From: Daphnia carinata
Lineage: Eukaryota; Arthropoda; Branchiopoda; Diplostraca; Daphniidae
DNA length: 64,000 nucleotides
Reading direction: 5' to 3'
Assembly: GCF_022539665.2 (NCBI RefSeq)
Contig: NC_081339.1
Location: forward strand, 7,003,367-7,067,366
The stretch's first letter is position 1. Every line of letters starts with the position of its first letter. Below are positions 16,113-27,902 of this stretch, in pieces. The notes under the pieces were generated by a model that saw only the letters and a program-made list of their open reading frames with translations, made no database searches and had not been told where the DNA came from. The position numbers were made by a program, and so were the translations under genes.

Positions 16113-16758
16113 GATAGAAACACCAGATCTATCCCATTTAAGCAGCAGTGACTATGAAAATGTCTATGAACCAGCAGAAGACTCTTTTTTGATGCTTGAT
16201 GCCCTGGAATCTGAAATTCCATACATCAAAGCCATTAAACCAACCATCTGTCTTGAAATAGGCTCAGGGTCTGGAATAGTGTTGACTGGATTAGCCAAAT
16301 GTCTTGGTTCTGGCTGTGCCTATCTCAGTGTGGATATTAATTCACATGCTGCCCGAGTGACTCATAGAACTGCTGCTAGAAACAGTGTCAGCCTGGAGGT
16401 TGTTAACTGTGACTTGGTAGGACCCATGTTATCCCGAATTCAGAATGAAATTGATGTGCTAGTGTTTAATCCCCCGTACGTTCCAACTGATGAAAGTGAA
16501 ATTGATCCGAAGTCACCCATCGCTTTATCTTGGGCGGGTGGGCTTCGCGGTAGAAGAGTTATGGATCGTCTTTTCCCCCTTATACCGCACATCATGTCGG
16601 CTAATGGTATATTCTATTTGCTTATTGTGAAAGAAAATGATGAAGATGATATTTGTAAAGTCATGAAGTCTTACAAGTGGCATGGTTCAGTAATAGTGGA
16701 GCGTAAAGCTGGGCGCGAATATTTGAAGGTACTTAAATTTAAACATGTCAAAATGTAA
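16102..16758 (+). CDS. N6AMT1: HemK2 / N6AMT1 eRF1 glutamine methyltransferase
   Basis: SAM-dependent methyltransferase that, with TRMT112, methylates the GGQ glutamine of eRF1 (family knowledge). One uninterrupted exon of 218 aa; human is 214 aa. The SAM motif I is LEIGSGSGIVLTGLA (about residues 50-64), and the catalytic NPPY sits in VLVFNPPYVPT (about 120-130). The N-terminal DYENVYEPAEDSF block is typical. The start is MM (ATG at 16102 or 16105), inside the last codons of snapin, so there is no room for a separate promoter downstream of the snapin stop. A poly-A signal AATAAA is at 16774-16779, 15 bp past the stop, and none is obvious between the two genes. A shared transcript is likely. 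Confidence 0.94.
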   Translation: MMDKIETPDLSHLSSSDYENVYEPAEDSFLMLDALESEIPYIKAIKPTICLEIGSGSGIVLTGLAKCLGSGCAYLSVDINSHAARVTHRTAARNSVSLEVVNCDLVGPMLSRIQNEIDVLVFNPPYVPTDESEIDPKSPIALSWAGGLRGRRVMDRLFPLIPHIMSANGIFYLLIVKENDEDDICKVMKSYKWHGSVIVERKAGREYLKVLKFKHVKM

Positions 16759-16825
16759 AAAAAAACTTATGCTAATAAATCAATTCAAGAAAAATTTGAC
16801 CCATGTTTTGTATTCGGATAAGGAA

Positions 16826-18259
16826 TTATTTGGAAGTTGATGAAAAATGATGTTTAGCGAATGTCTCTGCCACCAGAATCGGAAAAACAAGACTAGCATC
16901 TGCACAGACCTATCAATTTACATTGGGGTAAGTTCAAATGTTTTAACACCTCTATAGTACTCTATTAGTTTTTACCTTCACTGGTGTAGCATCTTTCTTA
17001 ATTTTTCCCCATGATACTGCTTCATCTGGTTTGGCTCCGCTGTCACTTCCGTCAAAGTCGCAAGCTGTGTTGATAAAAACAGCAAAATCTGCACCGTTCC
17101 TCTGAAATTCCAGAATGCATAAAAGATAACAAATAATCTTTAACATAGACTATAAATTTTTGCATACCATAAGGTTGGCGTTGCAAATGTGATGTTTAAT
17201 GAGACCACCGCCCAAAATGACCATTCCGGAATTGGAAGCTTTGACGGCCATCGTGTTGAGCCTCTTGAGGTCTTCAAGAATGTCTACAACGAGACCTGGG
17301 TTCTTGTAAGAATGGAAATACATCATGTCTCCCAAACTTCCATCGGTTAAAGCCGGACTGAAGACGGGAATATTGTTGACAGCAGCCCAGTAATAGACTG
17401 ATTCTGGATTGTTGATTGCTCTACCCAGTTTTTCGATGATTCTCGAAGGTGTCCATTTTGTTCCTTTCTCCTTTTGTTCTGCTACCATTTCGTCAAGCAA
17501 AGGCATTACCCAATCTTCAAACTTGCAATAGTTGTCGTTAGGAATGACCAAATTGCCAATCCTGTTAATTCCACTCTCTCTCAACGTGGACCCCTTCAAT
17601 TCGAAAGTGCCTACGAAAGTCGGGGCAAGGCACTTGATGAAATCCTCTTCTACGCCGCCGGCAGTGGTTACGATACAGTCCACCAGTTTATTTTGCACCA
17701 AGAATTTAATGGTGTCGCGAATACCAGATGAGCACATATTTGAAGTGTAGCCTAAAAAAATTGTGCAGTTTGATTTCCTCTTGATGAACAAGTCTTCCTC
17801 AAACTCATCTAAACCAAGGCTCTCTGGGATAGGTTCTATTCTTTTTGCAAGCTTTAAAATAAAGCTAGTAAAATAGTGTTACAAAACTGAAAATTCTTAA
17901 TACTTTACCATCTTATTGACTTCATTTACTGCAAGTCCAAAGGTTGTTGCCTGGAATCCAGTTGTTATGTATGATCCGATAAGTTTTCCATAGTCCAAAC
18001 CCTGGCTCCAATCATACCCTTAAATAAAACAAAAGCTGAAATTTACTTTAGATTTATCTCATGCATGTCTATTTCCGTTCAGGCCACGATGCGCAAGATT
18101 TTAGAAAAAACATTATTTTTTATACAGAATAACTTCCCCACCCGGATGTAATTCTGTACCTTGCACTTTATTGTTGAATCCATGTTCCTGAGTAGGGACG
18201 AATACAGCATCTGCAGCTTTTTGTGGGGCAGTGTCTCTTTCGTTAGTATTGGATTCCAT
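16826..18259 (-). CDS. DHPS: Deoxyhypusine synthase
   Basis: NAD-dependent enzyme that transfers the butylamine group of spermidine to a lysine of eIF5A, the first step of hypusine formation, in the cytosol. Five exons (high to low): 18160-18259, 17909-18018, 17168-17851, 16976-17101, 16826-16909. They sum to 367 aa plus TAA; human is 369. Conserved blocks: [111 protein letters not shown], and [19 protein letters not shown] with the active-site Lys. The ATG at 18259 begins MESNTNERD; an in-frame upstream extension has no ATG. It converges tail to tail on N6AMT1. Confidence 0.97.
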
Positions 18260-18607
18260 ATTATTTCGAGAAAATAAACGTGAAAACCAAGTGGCAAAGA
18301 ATTTACAGACGAAACTTGTTGACAACCTGAATTTCCCACGTGGTTGTCACTTGTCTGTTGCCTAATCGATTTTTTATTCTGAATTTTTCACTTTAACTAA
18401 AATAAATTAGAAATTTCGTTAATTTTAGCCCAACAAAAAATAGCTTAGGGGTATTTAAATGTTATTTTAGCTTTTTGAAAAATAATAAAAGTTTTGGCAA
18501 CAGCATACGTGTAGTCTGAATCTTTTTCATTTGAAAGAAGCATGTGCAAGATTTGGCGGGGACTGGGTTCTTCCTAATTTAGATAAGTAAAATTTTCGAA
18601 AGTAAAA
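18260..18607. promoter_or_regulatory. Shared 348 bp between divergent DHPS and SNAPC3
   Basis: The two start codons lie 348 bp apart and point away from each other, so both promoters must fit here or overlap the genes. An AT-rich stretch near 18400-18500 includes a TATTTAAAT string. No clear initiator was identified. Confidence 0.45.
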
Positions 18608-20273
18608 ATGGAAGAAACGTACCCCGTAGAGAGCTATCCTTACGTTTCGCAGTCATTCAAATGTCATGATTACTTCACAGAATACAAAAAAGTCTTGAGT
18701 CAAACACTGTACAAGCAAGAAGCTGAACTTGAAGCCAAAAGCACAATGTTAGAAAAAATTGCCTGTATGATGGGTATAAGTCTTAGTGAATGCACAGACT
18801 TGGAACAAAAATGCAGGTAGGTTAATTATTTGTGTCTTAGGATAAATGTTGTGACAATATTTTATGTTTGTGCCAGCATATCACAGCTTGAAAATGAAAG
18901 CCAGCCTGTAGACCCATTGGAACTCAAAGTCAGATCAGAAACCATGCGTAAGTTAATTTAAAGCCTTCATAGGTCCAACGTGGGTGTTTCAAAATATTGT
19001 TTAGGCACTGATGATAAGTTGCAGAAAGCTACCAGAACTTTGGCAACTGCAGTTGAATTAAAGGCTATTAAGGCACATCCATTGCAATATGAGAAGAAAC
19101 TCAGAGATCTAAAAAAAATGTCAATACCCACATTCGTAAGTTTAGGTTTGATCAATTTTTATGTACCTATAACTCGTTAAGTTTGAATATAGAAACAAGA
19201 GCCTAACCCATCTCCTGAAGTCAAATTACCCAAAGAATTTGTGTTGATTGCCAGAGTGTTTAGGCCTTTCAGAAGCCACATGGGTTCACACACGTAAGAA
19301 CTAAGAACAACAAGCTTTATTGGTATTAGTCCATACATAATTTTTTTTTTACTATTTCTGTACATGTTATAGAGTTGCACATGGGCAGGACTTTATGTTA
19401 CTTGGTTCCCAAAGTTTGGTTGACTTCAGAGATAAAATAAAGGTTAGTAAAGTAACTAAGTAAACAAATCTACAATTAAATAAAGTGATTTAACTGTTAA
19501 ATAAAAGTGCATGAACGACGATCTACCGGTTGGAGAAGCAGGACTGATAAAGGTAAAGAAAATCTAACATATGCTGTTTGTCCTTGTTTAATTTTCGTCT
19601 TCGTTGTTCATAGGATCACATCAAGTCGGGAATGTTCTTTTTCGGGAATACATTCTATTATGATGGTCGATCCCTGACGAATATCAATTATGGTGAGGTG
19701 ATAGAACGATGGGCTAAAGAGAAACCAGAAATGAAGTTGGGTCCATTTGAAAATCGAGACATGGCAGAATGTAAGATTTCCGATCTAGAGGTACGCCTCG
19801 GCTTCCCTTACGTCTTTATGCATCTTGGCAATTGCGAACATCTCGTCACTTTTTTGGATGCAAGGTACCCTAATTCCTAATGAATGCCTCTCGCGCTTAA
19901 CTTAACGTCGTCTAATAGGCTTATGGACTCGGAAGATTTACAAAACTTTGACGAATATCCGCTCGTCGTGGAAACGGAAAACGAAATCATGTACTGTTTT
20001 GCTTGCGATGTCCATGATTCTAGGTTAGATAATTGTTAGTTTAATGCCGTTGTGTCTGATGATGACCTCTTATTATCCCATTCTTAAAGCTATTACGTTG
20101 ACGACGATCAGATGCCCACAAAACCGGTGAACTTGTGTGAACATTGTTTTGAAGTATTTTACAAAAGAAACGGTGTCGTGCCGCCCAGCACTAAAGAAGT
20201 CTATTATTGCAAGTTCCCCAGAAAAGCAACAATCGAAGAAAAATCTGAGGAAATCTCAGAGTCCTCTGACTAA
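18608..20273 (+). CDS. SNAPC3: snRNA-activating protein complex subunit 3
   Basis: DNA-contacting subunit of SNAPc/PBP, which binds the proximal sequence element of snRNA genes for RNA polymerases II and III. Nine exons: 18608-18816, 18877-18947, 19005-19135, 19193-19293, 19373-19442, 19508-19552, 19614-19864, 19919-20023, 20090-20273. Total 388 aa plus TAA; human is about 411 aa. Recognised from the C-terminal half: LIARVFRPFRSH, GMFFFGNTFYYDGR, FPYVFMHLGNCEHLV, then a zinc-binding pattern YCFACDVH ... LCEHCFEVFY matching the family's Cys-rich end. The first exon is probably a coiled coil (many Glu/Lys). The small exons and 54-75 bp introns are typical of this region. Confidence 0.9.
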
Positions 20274-20379
20274 TGTTCCCGCTTTGCTACAATATTCGAA
20301 AATTGTAAATTCGAAATGTGCTCCAACGAAATTTTGTATTAATTCAGTAACCCAGTTAAACACTTTCTTTGGCTTATTA

Positions 20380-22827
20380 TTAATGTTTATTTATAATGAA
20401 ATCTGCTGCCCTTTCTGCCATGGCGACCAAAACGGAGTTCGGCGGTCCGGATGGTAGACGAGGAAGCACGCTAGCATCGACAACTCTCAAACCGTTTACT
20501 CCTCGTACCCTGAATTTGATAAGAATAATTGCTGAAGAGGTAAAACTTTCAGCCATATTCGTATTCATATTCAAGTTTAAACCTGAGCTCAGGATCAACC
20601 ACTGCATCTGGGTTGTCCTTGTGTCCCATAGTAGCCGTTCCAGCTGGATGGTACATAGTTAAAGCAGCCATCCGTACTAAACATTCCAGGTAACGTTGAT
20701 TATCAATCCCTTGCTTGCTTCCACATTCAGGAAAAGTCGGCCAATGTACTCGAGCTCCCAATGCGCGGAAGGAATCGGTATTTAAAAGCTCTACACCTTC
20801 TTTGATGGCTGCAAAACGATAGAAAAGCTGGAAACCTTTGAATTCTTTTAGGTCGTAATGCTTTATCCTTACTGTCGATGCTGCATTGTACATCGTAGTC
20901 GTTGCTCAAGTACGCAGGATCGATTTCAGGTGGTTGCATCGGATCAGGTGATGTTATTCTTATGTGACCTCGTGAGCGTGGGTGCAGGCAGATAGAAATA
21001 AGAACGAAACCTTCTTGAGACAAGCTACTACTTTTGGGAAACCATCGATGGAAAGCCTATTAAGAGGAGCTTGCTAATGTCAACCCTGTTTCTAAATTCT
21101 CCATGGAAACTGACCTCTTTCTTGATGTTGGCCACTGACGTGTAGACGTCCGCGTTGATTGATCCCATGTTAAAGAGGATCAGCATTCCGTAAGGCTTCG
21201 AAGGTTTGCCATCTTCTCTTTTCTTAGTGAGTGTAGCGATTCCTTCAATCCCAGATGTGGCCAAGGCTCCCTTCCCATGGACCATGTAATTCCAAAATTG
21301 TCGAGGATGGAGCATTTTGACAATGTTTAAACTCACTGATGCGTTAAGCTCGACGAAAAGAGGAATTTGAAGATGATCCTGAAGATTTTCTCCTACTGGA
21401 AGCTCAGCTTTCATAGGTATCTGTAGATTTATCTTCTAATTAATCCATTTCTTATTTTCAATTGCGCTAATTATGATTTTTCATACGTCTAAGGGTTCCA
21501 GTACGTGTGGTGGTCCGATGCCGGACTGTTGAAGTATCTGAGTGGTTTTAATGGTTCCAGCTGAGAGAAGGACCTCTTTGCCTGCTTTAACATGCTTGAT
21601 CCGCCCATCAGCGTCCAGATATTGAATCCCAATAACCTTATTTCGCCTCCAAACAAGTTTGGTAACAGAAGACTTTGTCAAGACGTGCAAATTACTGTAG
21701 TGCTTCATGGCTGGCATCAAGTGGCTCTGGTACGTACTCCAACGCTGGCCTGCCTTTCCTTCTATAGTGTTATGAGAAGCCATGAAAGATCCAGTATCAC
21801 TCCATCGATCCATTTCGGACACTGAATGGCCACAGGCTCGTCCAGCGTCTAAGAAAGCCTTGAGAAGTGGTTTTTCAGTGGCGTTAACACGTTGCAATTT
21901 AACGGCCGCTGAGGGGCACTGAAAATGCTGGGCGTTTTCGCTGCAAGATGTTGAATTTTCTATATCTTGAATTTTTTTTATTAGGAAATTTAAAATCAAT
22001 AAATGCATGTACGGAGTAAAGGATAGTCCCGTGACCTACCAGCCAATACGGGAGCACTGCACATTTCGGATTCACCATCTAATAGAAACGAAGGACGTGC
22101 AACGAAAGGTTTTACAATGCCCTTTGTCCAACATGTCAGTCTGTCCAATGCTTTTTTCATTGTATGTGAATCCCAACCAGGAACTTTCCACGAGTCATAA
22201 TCAGAGGGCGATCCCGTAGCGTGAATTAGAAAATTCATTTGGCCACTACCACCAACCTGTGAGAAGCCAAGTCAATCCCGATCAATATGGTTCGTTAAAT
22301 TTATTGAAACGTTTAAAATTTTGTAAGATTCTTACCATTTTACCTTGCGGCCAGAAGGCTTGCTGTTAAGAGACGCTTGTATTTAAAAATCATTTAAAAT
22401 TTCAATTCAATTTAGTTTAGTTACATTGCCGTGGAGCGCTCCAGCTGCGAATTTCTGTGGAACGGTGCGGAATCTCCAGTCGTACTGTTCGGAGCCTTGA
22501 AGAATGGGTGCAACGATAGGGATCCAACTGTACCATGGCGGTTCGCCACCCGCTTCTATCACTAGGATTTTGCTGTCTGATGCCGCCAGTTTAGCGGCCA
22601 GTACGCAGCCTGACGTTCCAGCACCGACAACGATGTAATCGTACGTCTGATTGGGTTCCTTAATGAAACCATTATCCGTCAGGTAGTAACGGAGCCATAC
22701 AGCTAAAAGCAGACAGGAAGTCGTGGCTGCCCAAACACTCAATCCTTAGAAAAAAAAAAGGTAAATTTTCCATTAAAATTTTCTTTAAAAAGATTTAAAA
22801 AATACCTTGCTTCCAAGACAGTTTCAT
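20380..22827 (-). CDS. GMC oxidoreductase, glucose dehydrogenase (FAD, quinone)-like
   Basis: Flavoenzyme of the glucose-methanol-choline family. Arthropods have many paralogs acting in cuticle, immunity or ecdysteroid metabolism, so the substrate cannot be named. Nine exons (high to low): 22806-22827, 22425-22744, 22336-22362, 22040-22256, 21487-21959, 21115-21420, 20873-21056, 20583-20808, 20380-20509. Total 634 aa plus TAA. An N-terminal hydrophobic segment (about residues 8-27) is a signal peptide or anchor. The FAD motif is YDYIVVGAGTSGCVLAAKLA, followed by LLSAGTIKTTQIL, LPVGENLQDHL, CLHPRSRGHI, catalytic-His MYHPAGTATMG, and GLRVVDASVLP. The usual SGNTNAP after the last motif is SGPPNSV here. 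Exon 3 is only 27 nt. Introns at 20809-20872 and 21057-21114 were placed where the open frame shifts. Confidence 0.9.
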
Positions 22828-24248
22828 GACTATTAGTCGTGAATTTTCTTGGAGAAGGAATGTTGAGTGTGGAAGTTATTGCCGAGAACTGAACGAATTC
22901 AAGTCTGACTGTCGACTGAATCCCTGCGATCAAACGACGCAAAATCTAGTCACGTTTCGCCGACTGAAAGTAAAACGTGCAAAACAACTTTGATGTATGC
23001 AAGAGGATGATGATGAATACTGGTATGATGAACGTTGCTCTCGGCTCTACTTGTGTAACTACGACAATCCTTTTTGTTTGGCTTCCGCCCTCTTCCCATT
23101 TTTCCTGCTGAACGAGGAACACTTTTTGTCTACAGCGCACATCATTGGTATGCTTTTAATTAGATTTGACAGAAACTCTTTGCTCTTTTGGGCCATTGAA
23201 CGCGTCCTATAGCTACGCAAGTCTAACTTCATTTTTGGGACTTACAGATATCCTGACGTCGACAAGTTTTTTCAGTCTTTTACATGAAGAGCCCATGCCA
23301 ATCTAAACAAACAAAAGGCTTGTGTTTTGTTATTAAAAAGGACAAAGAGGGAGAGAAGGACGTCAATGATGACATCTATAACGACGATATTGATCTTTGA
23401 TTTACGTAACAGGAAGAAATGTACCTGCTTATATGGTATTCGTTTTGTCACTTGTGTTCATAGGCCTAGCGATTAATCAATTTCTCATAGGCACAATGCA
23501 ATCCTTTATCGATTGTGTTCGGCAATATAACATGAGTTATTGGTTTCCGATAAATCAACTGAAATATCCGCAATAATCATTGCTTAGCAATATCTGCGAC
23601 TCTGCGAATTCTTGGTACTTATCAATAATAGCAAAGGATGGGGGAAAATCGATAGTGCCGCTATCATGGAGGTAACGTCTTTCATTTTACTATTCAGTTA
23701 CGTAATAATTGCACACTTTAGGGAAATAGACAGAAAATCGCTGTTAAAAATGGATGCATTTTCTGCAGCTTTACGTTACAATAGCCGTCCGTTAATGAAA
23801 CTGGTAATAATCTTTATCGCATTATATAAATCACCATCCCGAGTGCTGTATAGATAAATTTTTTTTTATTTTTTTTTACACCTAGCAGATTCACAATTCG
23901 CTAGCAGATGGCATGTTGATTATGGCAGTTATCTTGAAAGAGAAATCTATTAAAAGAAGATTATTAAGCTCCATTTCTTTCTTTGACAAAAATGGTACGG
24001 TATGTCGAAATTTCTTTTTTAAAATTAACATTTTATTATAAGATATATTTTTATTTAATTATACTTTTATATTGCATGATGTATTTTTGGAAATGTAAGA
24101 GAAGAAGGAGAATTTAAGGACAAAGAGAAAAGTAAAATTCGAATGGCGCGCGTAATAATGATGATGTGGCACCGTCGTGACATTCATCACATGTAAAAAT
24201 TAAAAAGTGGTATTTATCAGATCCATTTTTTCGAGCAGAGTGAATGTG
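22828..24248. other. Intergenic between divergent genes
   Basis: Contains the 5' regions of the GMC gene (left) and the phospholipid phosphatase (right). Open frames at 22997-23212 and 23612-23857 show no family motif. Long A/T runs occur near 23856-23880. No feature is supported beyond possible 5' UTRs. Confidence 0.4.
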
Positions 24249-25451
24249 ATGAAGAACTCGGCATTCCGGAAGAAATTCATGAAGCATCAGCAACTATGGA
24301 TTGAGGTTGTTGTCAGAATTTGTTTGGTTGTGACGTTTGTGTAGGTTTAAATTGATATGTAATACTTTTTGTATATCTGAGACTTAATTTACCTTTCATA
24401 CCAGGTTGATGGAAAAACTCCAACCGTTTGAAAGGAAAATACACCCCGACGAACTATGGCTGTACAAGTACCCACTGACTGAAAGCTATGTTCCATCTAG
24501 GATGTTATGGGTAATTTACAGTTTACTCTAATATATTATGTGACATAATTGTAACAGTTGTTTGAACCTTATTTAACAGCCGCTCGTTGTGTTTGCCCCC
24601 TTAATTGTGATATTCATTATGTACTTCTTTCGAAGAGAAGTATTGGATGTGACACAATCACTGCTATCATTCACACTTGCTTTAGGAATTAATGGACTAG
24701 TCACAGATATTATCAAATTAACTGTTGGTATGAAAATTTATACTAATAACTTACCATTCTTGGTATTATAACTTAATATTTTCTAAATCTTTCCTATTAG
24801 GTAGACCTCGTCCAGATTTTTTCTGGCGTTGCTTTCCAGATGGTCATGCCAATCCTGCCATGCTGTGTACTGGAGACCAAGCTGTAATAACAGAAGGAAG
24901 AAAAAGCTTCCCCAGTGGGCATTCCTCATGTTAGTTTTATTTTTATTTTATGTTCCATTTACATGTTTTGTTTTTCAACTGACATATTCAATCATTTTTT
25001 TATCTTTTTCCCCTATCACCACACAGTTTCCTTTGCCAGCTTGGGTTTCATCAGCCTGTACATGGCCGGTAAATTGGGCGTGTTCAACGAGAAGGGACGT
25101 GGCCAAAGTCTCCGTTTTCTTGTATCACTTTTACCATTGCTGATAGCCTTGACCGTCGCTTTGAGTAGGACATGTGACTATCATCACCATTGGCAAGGTA
25201 AGATTGAAAAAAAAATGTCCTTATTCTATTTCTCAAATTGTTCGCGGCAAATATCTTTCTTATAATTATTACTTCTCGTGAAAATAGATGTGCTTTGTGG
25301 CTCCTTATTGGGATTGTTAATAGCTTACTTTTGCTATCGACAACATTATCCCTCCCTCTATTCACCTGACGCTGACATCCCACTAGTGGTATCCAATCCC
25401 ATGTTGGACACTTCCAACGCTTCCAGTGTACTGCCATTTAAAACCGTCTGA
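24249..25451 (+). CDS. Phospholipid phosphatase 4/5-like (PAP2 family)
   Basis: Integral membrane lipid phosphatase that removes phosphate from phosphatidate or diacylglycerol pyrophosphate. Six exons: 24249-24340, 24405-24510, 24580-24727, 24801-24929, 25027-25197, 25288-25451. Total 269 aa plus TGA; human PLPP4/5 are about 264-271 aa. All three PAP2 catalytic motifs are present: [28 protein letters not shown], and [12 protein letters not shown] with the nucleophile-pair His and Asp. Hydrophobic segments fit six transmembrane helices (for example [13 protein letters not shown] and [16 protein letters not shown]). The entry block [16 protein letters not shown] is typical of the PLPP4/5 group. 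The ATG at 24249 gives MKNSAFRKK, and upstream ATGs run into stops. Confidence 0.94.
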
Positions 25452-25718
25452 TGCAATGACCAGCAAGAAGTCTATTTACGCATCTACATCACTTAAGTGT
25501 CACAAAATTGTGCAAAGAAAATCAACAGGTATCTAAATAAATATTTAAAAAACGTATAAACTAATAACGAAAATCTGATGTTCTATTGAATTATCGAACA
25601 CAAATTGAGAAACAGAAAGTCAGAGATGAATCACGTAACACATTTAATCAAATTTTGATTAATTGTTTATATTGTATACATACTATGTAGAAAGGAAAGA
25701 AATAAGGAAAGAAAACTA

Positions 25719-27902
25719 TTACACCAGGGAAGTCTCGTCGTTGATGGTCAGCTGAGGCGGCTTCTCCGGGACGAGTAGTTGGAGTTGATCAATCAGCTGG
25801 ACAGAATCGACCAAAGTCTGCGGCCTGGCTGGCGTAGTGGTGATGATGAGACCCGTAATAGTGTTAGACGTAGACTCTACATATTTTAATCAAATACGTG
25901 TAGAAACTATGTGACACTATCGCATTATATGACACCGTACAGGTACGGTAGGTGGTTGTAAAACAATCGACAACATACCTTGATGTTGTCGGTGGAGTAC
26001 AGCTGTCGTATTGTGCATATTAATACTGGGCTGCTGCTTGCGAGTCCGTCGGAACCAGACGCTGCGCATGCATAACCTGCCGCACGTTTGGACGGCGTCG
26101 CGAAAATTGGCATTGAGCCAACAATAGACAAACGGGTTGTAGCAAACGGACGACATTGCCAGCCAATGACAAATCAAAAAGGCCGTCGAGTTATGGCGTG
26201 TGGCCGATTCGGACGCCCCAACGTCGCTCACCAAATGATAAACATTCAATGGCAACCAGCAGAGGGCGAACAATGATATGACCACTAGTAACTTGACAAA
26301 AGATGATCTTTTGTTTTGATTATTGTAGTTGACAAATGAAAGAAAGTGGCAATACCATTTGAATTGTTTTACGTTTGGCGCGATCTTGTCGTATCCGCTG
26401 ATTATCGGTTACGGCACCTACGAATGATCTCATCCACAACTGAAGGCAGAGTAGTAAAAGAGGATTCAGTTGAAAAAAATTGGACAAAGACGATTTCTGA
26501 ATGAATTTTGAAAATGGTGCATTAAAATTATACTCTTCGGACGATAGCTCCGTAGGCCAGGCCGGAAATGCCTAATGGGATGACGTACTGAGTGGCGAAG
26601 GTGATCAATGTCAAATATCGCCGGAATTCCAGTGCCGGAGTTGGAAACCTCGCTTGGCATCGTCTCAGAGGCCTGGTTGTTGTTGTCATCATTTTGGTAG
26701 GCATCCAAATAGATATCTCTGTTAAGCTTACCGTTATTTCCTTTTGGATTGTTTGTTTGTGTATACCTGTATGTGAAGATGGGCACGACCTCGCTGTAGA
26801 GAGCGTAAGGTAGCGCGGCCATAGAGGCCAGGATCCACAGGATGGCCATGATAATGAGCCCGTGCGGAGGTCGGAGCCGACGTTTCAAGGGCGTCAAAAT
26901 GACCCGATAGCGGTCGACGGCGATGGCGGCCATCGTCAGCGATGAAACGTAGACGCTCATGACTTGAATGAAGGGCACCAACGAGCAGAGGAATTGGCCG
27001 AACGGCCAATGATCGAGTAAGACTCGTGACACGCTGAATGGTATGTTGAGACATGTCATGAGGAGGTCGGATAGTGCCACATTCACCAGGAATGTGTAAG
27101 TAATACTTCGTTGGAGTCGTCGATGTCGGAAGACGACATAGCACACGAGTAGGTTGCCGAAAAGGGAAATTGCCATCACCAAGGCGTAGGCTGTGGCGAT
27201 GATGGCAGTTTTTAAACCAACGCTACGATGGTAGGACAAGTCGGAGCCGCCGCTACCGCCGCCCAGTCCATCCAAGTCCGCCTCCATAAACGATGTCAAG
27301 TCCAAGTCTGGAAACGTCCAGTTGGCCGAGCTCCACACAGAGGGGCCGTGCTCATCCGTCACCCAATCCAATTGCTACAAACCCACAAAGAAAAACAAAG
27401 GGAAAAGGTAATTTTTTATCAGAATCATTTCTTTGTAACAGTTGTTGCTTGTACTATCGCTTATCAATCAAACGAATTGTCGAATGATGAAACCTCAATC
27501 TAATATAAGCCCTAAATTATTCCGTTGGCTTGGTTACACGAAAGGTGATTAATCACGCTTTCCGTCATATTTGCTCTCAACGTTCGTGTGTGGGTAGGAA
27601 TACGTTACCTGACGTGGGCGGATACCTTGGAGGATATTGAGAATAGCCTGACTGATGCTGCTGTTGGTGTGTCCTGATGATGTAGGCGGTGATCGGCTAG
27701 CCATCTGAAAATCGCTACCGTTCATCGCGGAAGTGACGGCCGTTGCGGCTGTTGCGGCCGCCGTTTTCCATAGATCAGACGTCGAATGAGATCCGGTTGC
27801 AACTGTCGTTTCCAACGGGTAACTCGCCTGCTGCTTGTGATGCTCTTGTAGTAAGAGTTCACGCAGACGCAGCACCAAATCTTCCGTCGTGATACCAGTC
27901 AT
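25719..27902 (-). CDS. Class A neuropeptide-type GPCR with PDZ-ligand C-terminus
   Basis: Rhodopsin-family receptor of peptide type (NPY/RYamide/GPR83-like); the ligand cannot be fixed. Six exons (high to low): 27609-27902, 26767-27374, 26534-26672, 26356-26439, 25979-26291, 25719-25876. Total 531 aa plus TAA. A long extracellular N-terminus (about 150 aa, with NGS, NSS and NWT glycosylation sites) precedes the seven helices: TM1 GNLLVCYVV, TM2 NVALSDLLMTCLNIPF, TM3 with Cys and DRYRVILTPL, ECL2 Cys in RRCQARFP, TM5 TFATQYVIPLGISG, TM6 FALCWLPLNVYHL, TM7 NPFVYCW. The acceptor after 26672 was chosen because it restores the frame and supplies the ECL2 Cys needed for the disulfide. The donor CAAG|GTATGT links to a last exon ending DETSLV, a class I PDZ-binding motif. 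Without that splice the frame ends at 25917. Confidence 0.87.

Noticed and set aside
25917-25978. GPCR stop at 25917 as the true C-terminus
   Set aside because: A strong donor (CAAG|GTATGT) and a downstream acceptor give a longer in-phase tail ending in a PDZ motif; kept only as a possible isoform.
26692-26766. Read-through of the GPCR frame past 26767
   Set aside because: It gives an Asn-rich run without the needed ECL2 Cys and loses TM5; splicing to 26672 restores both.
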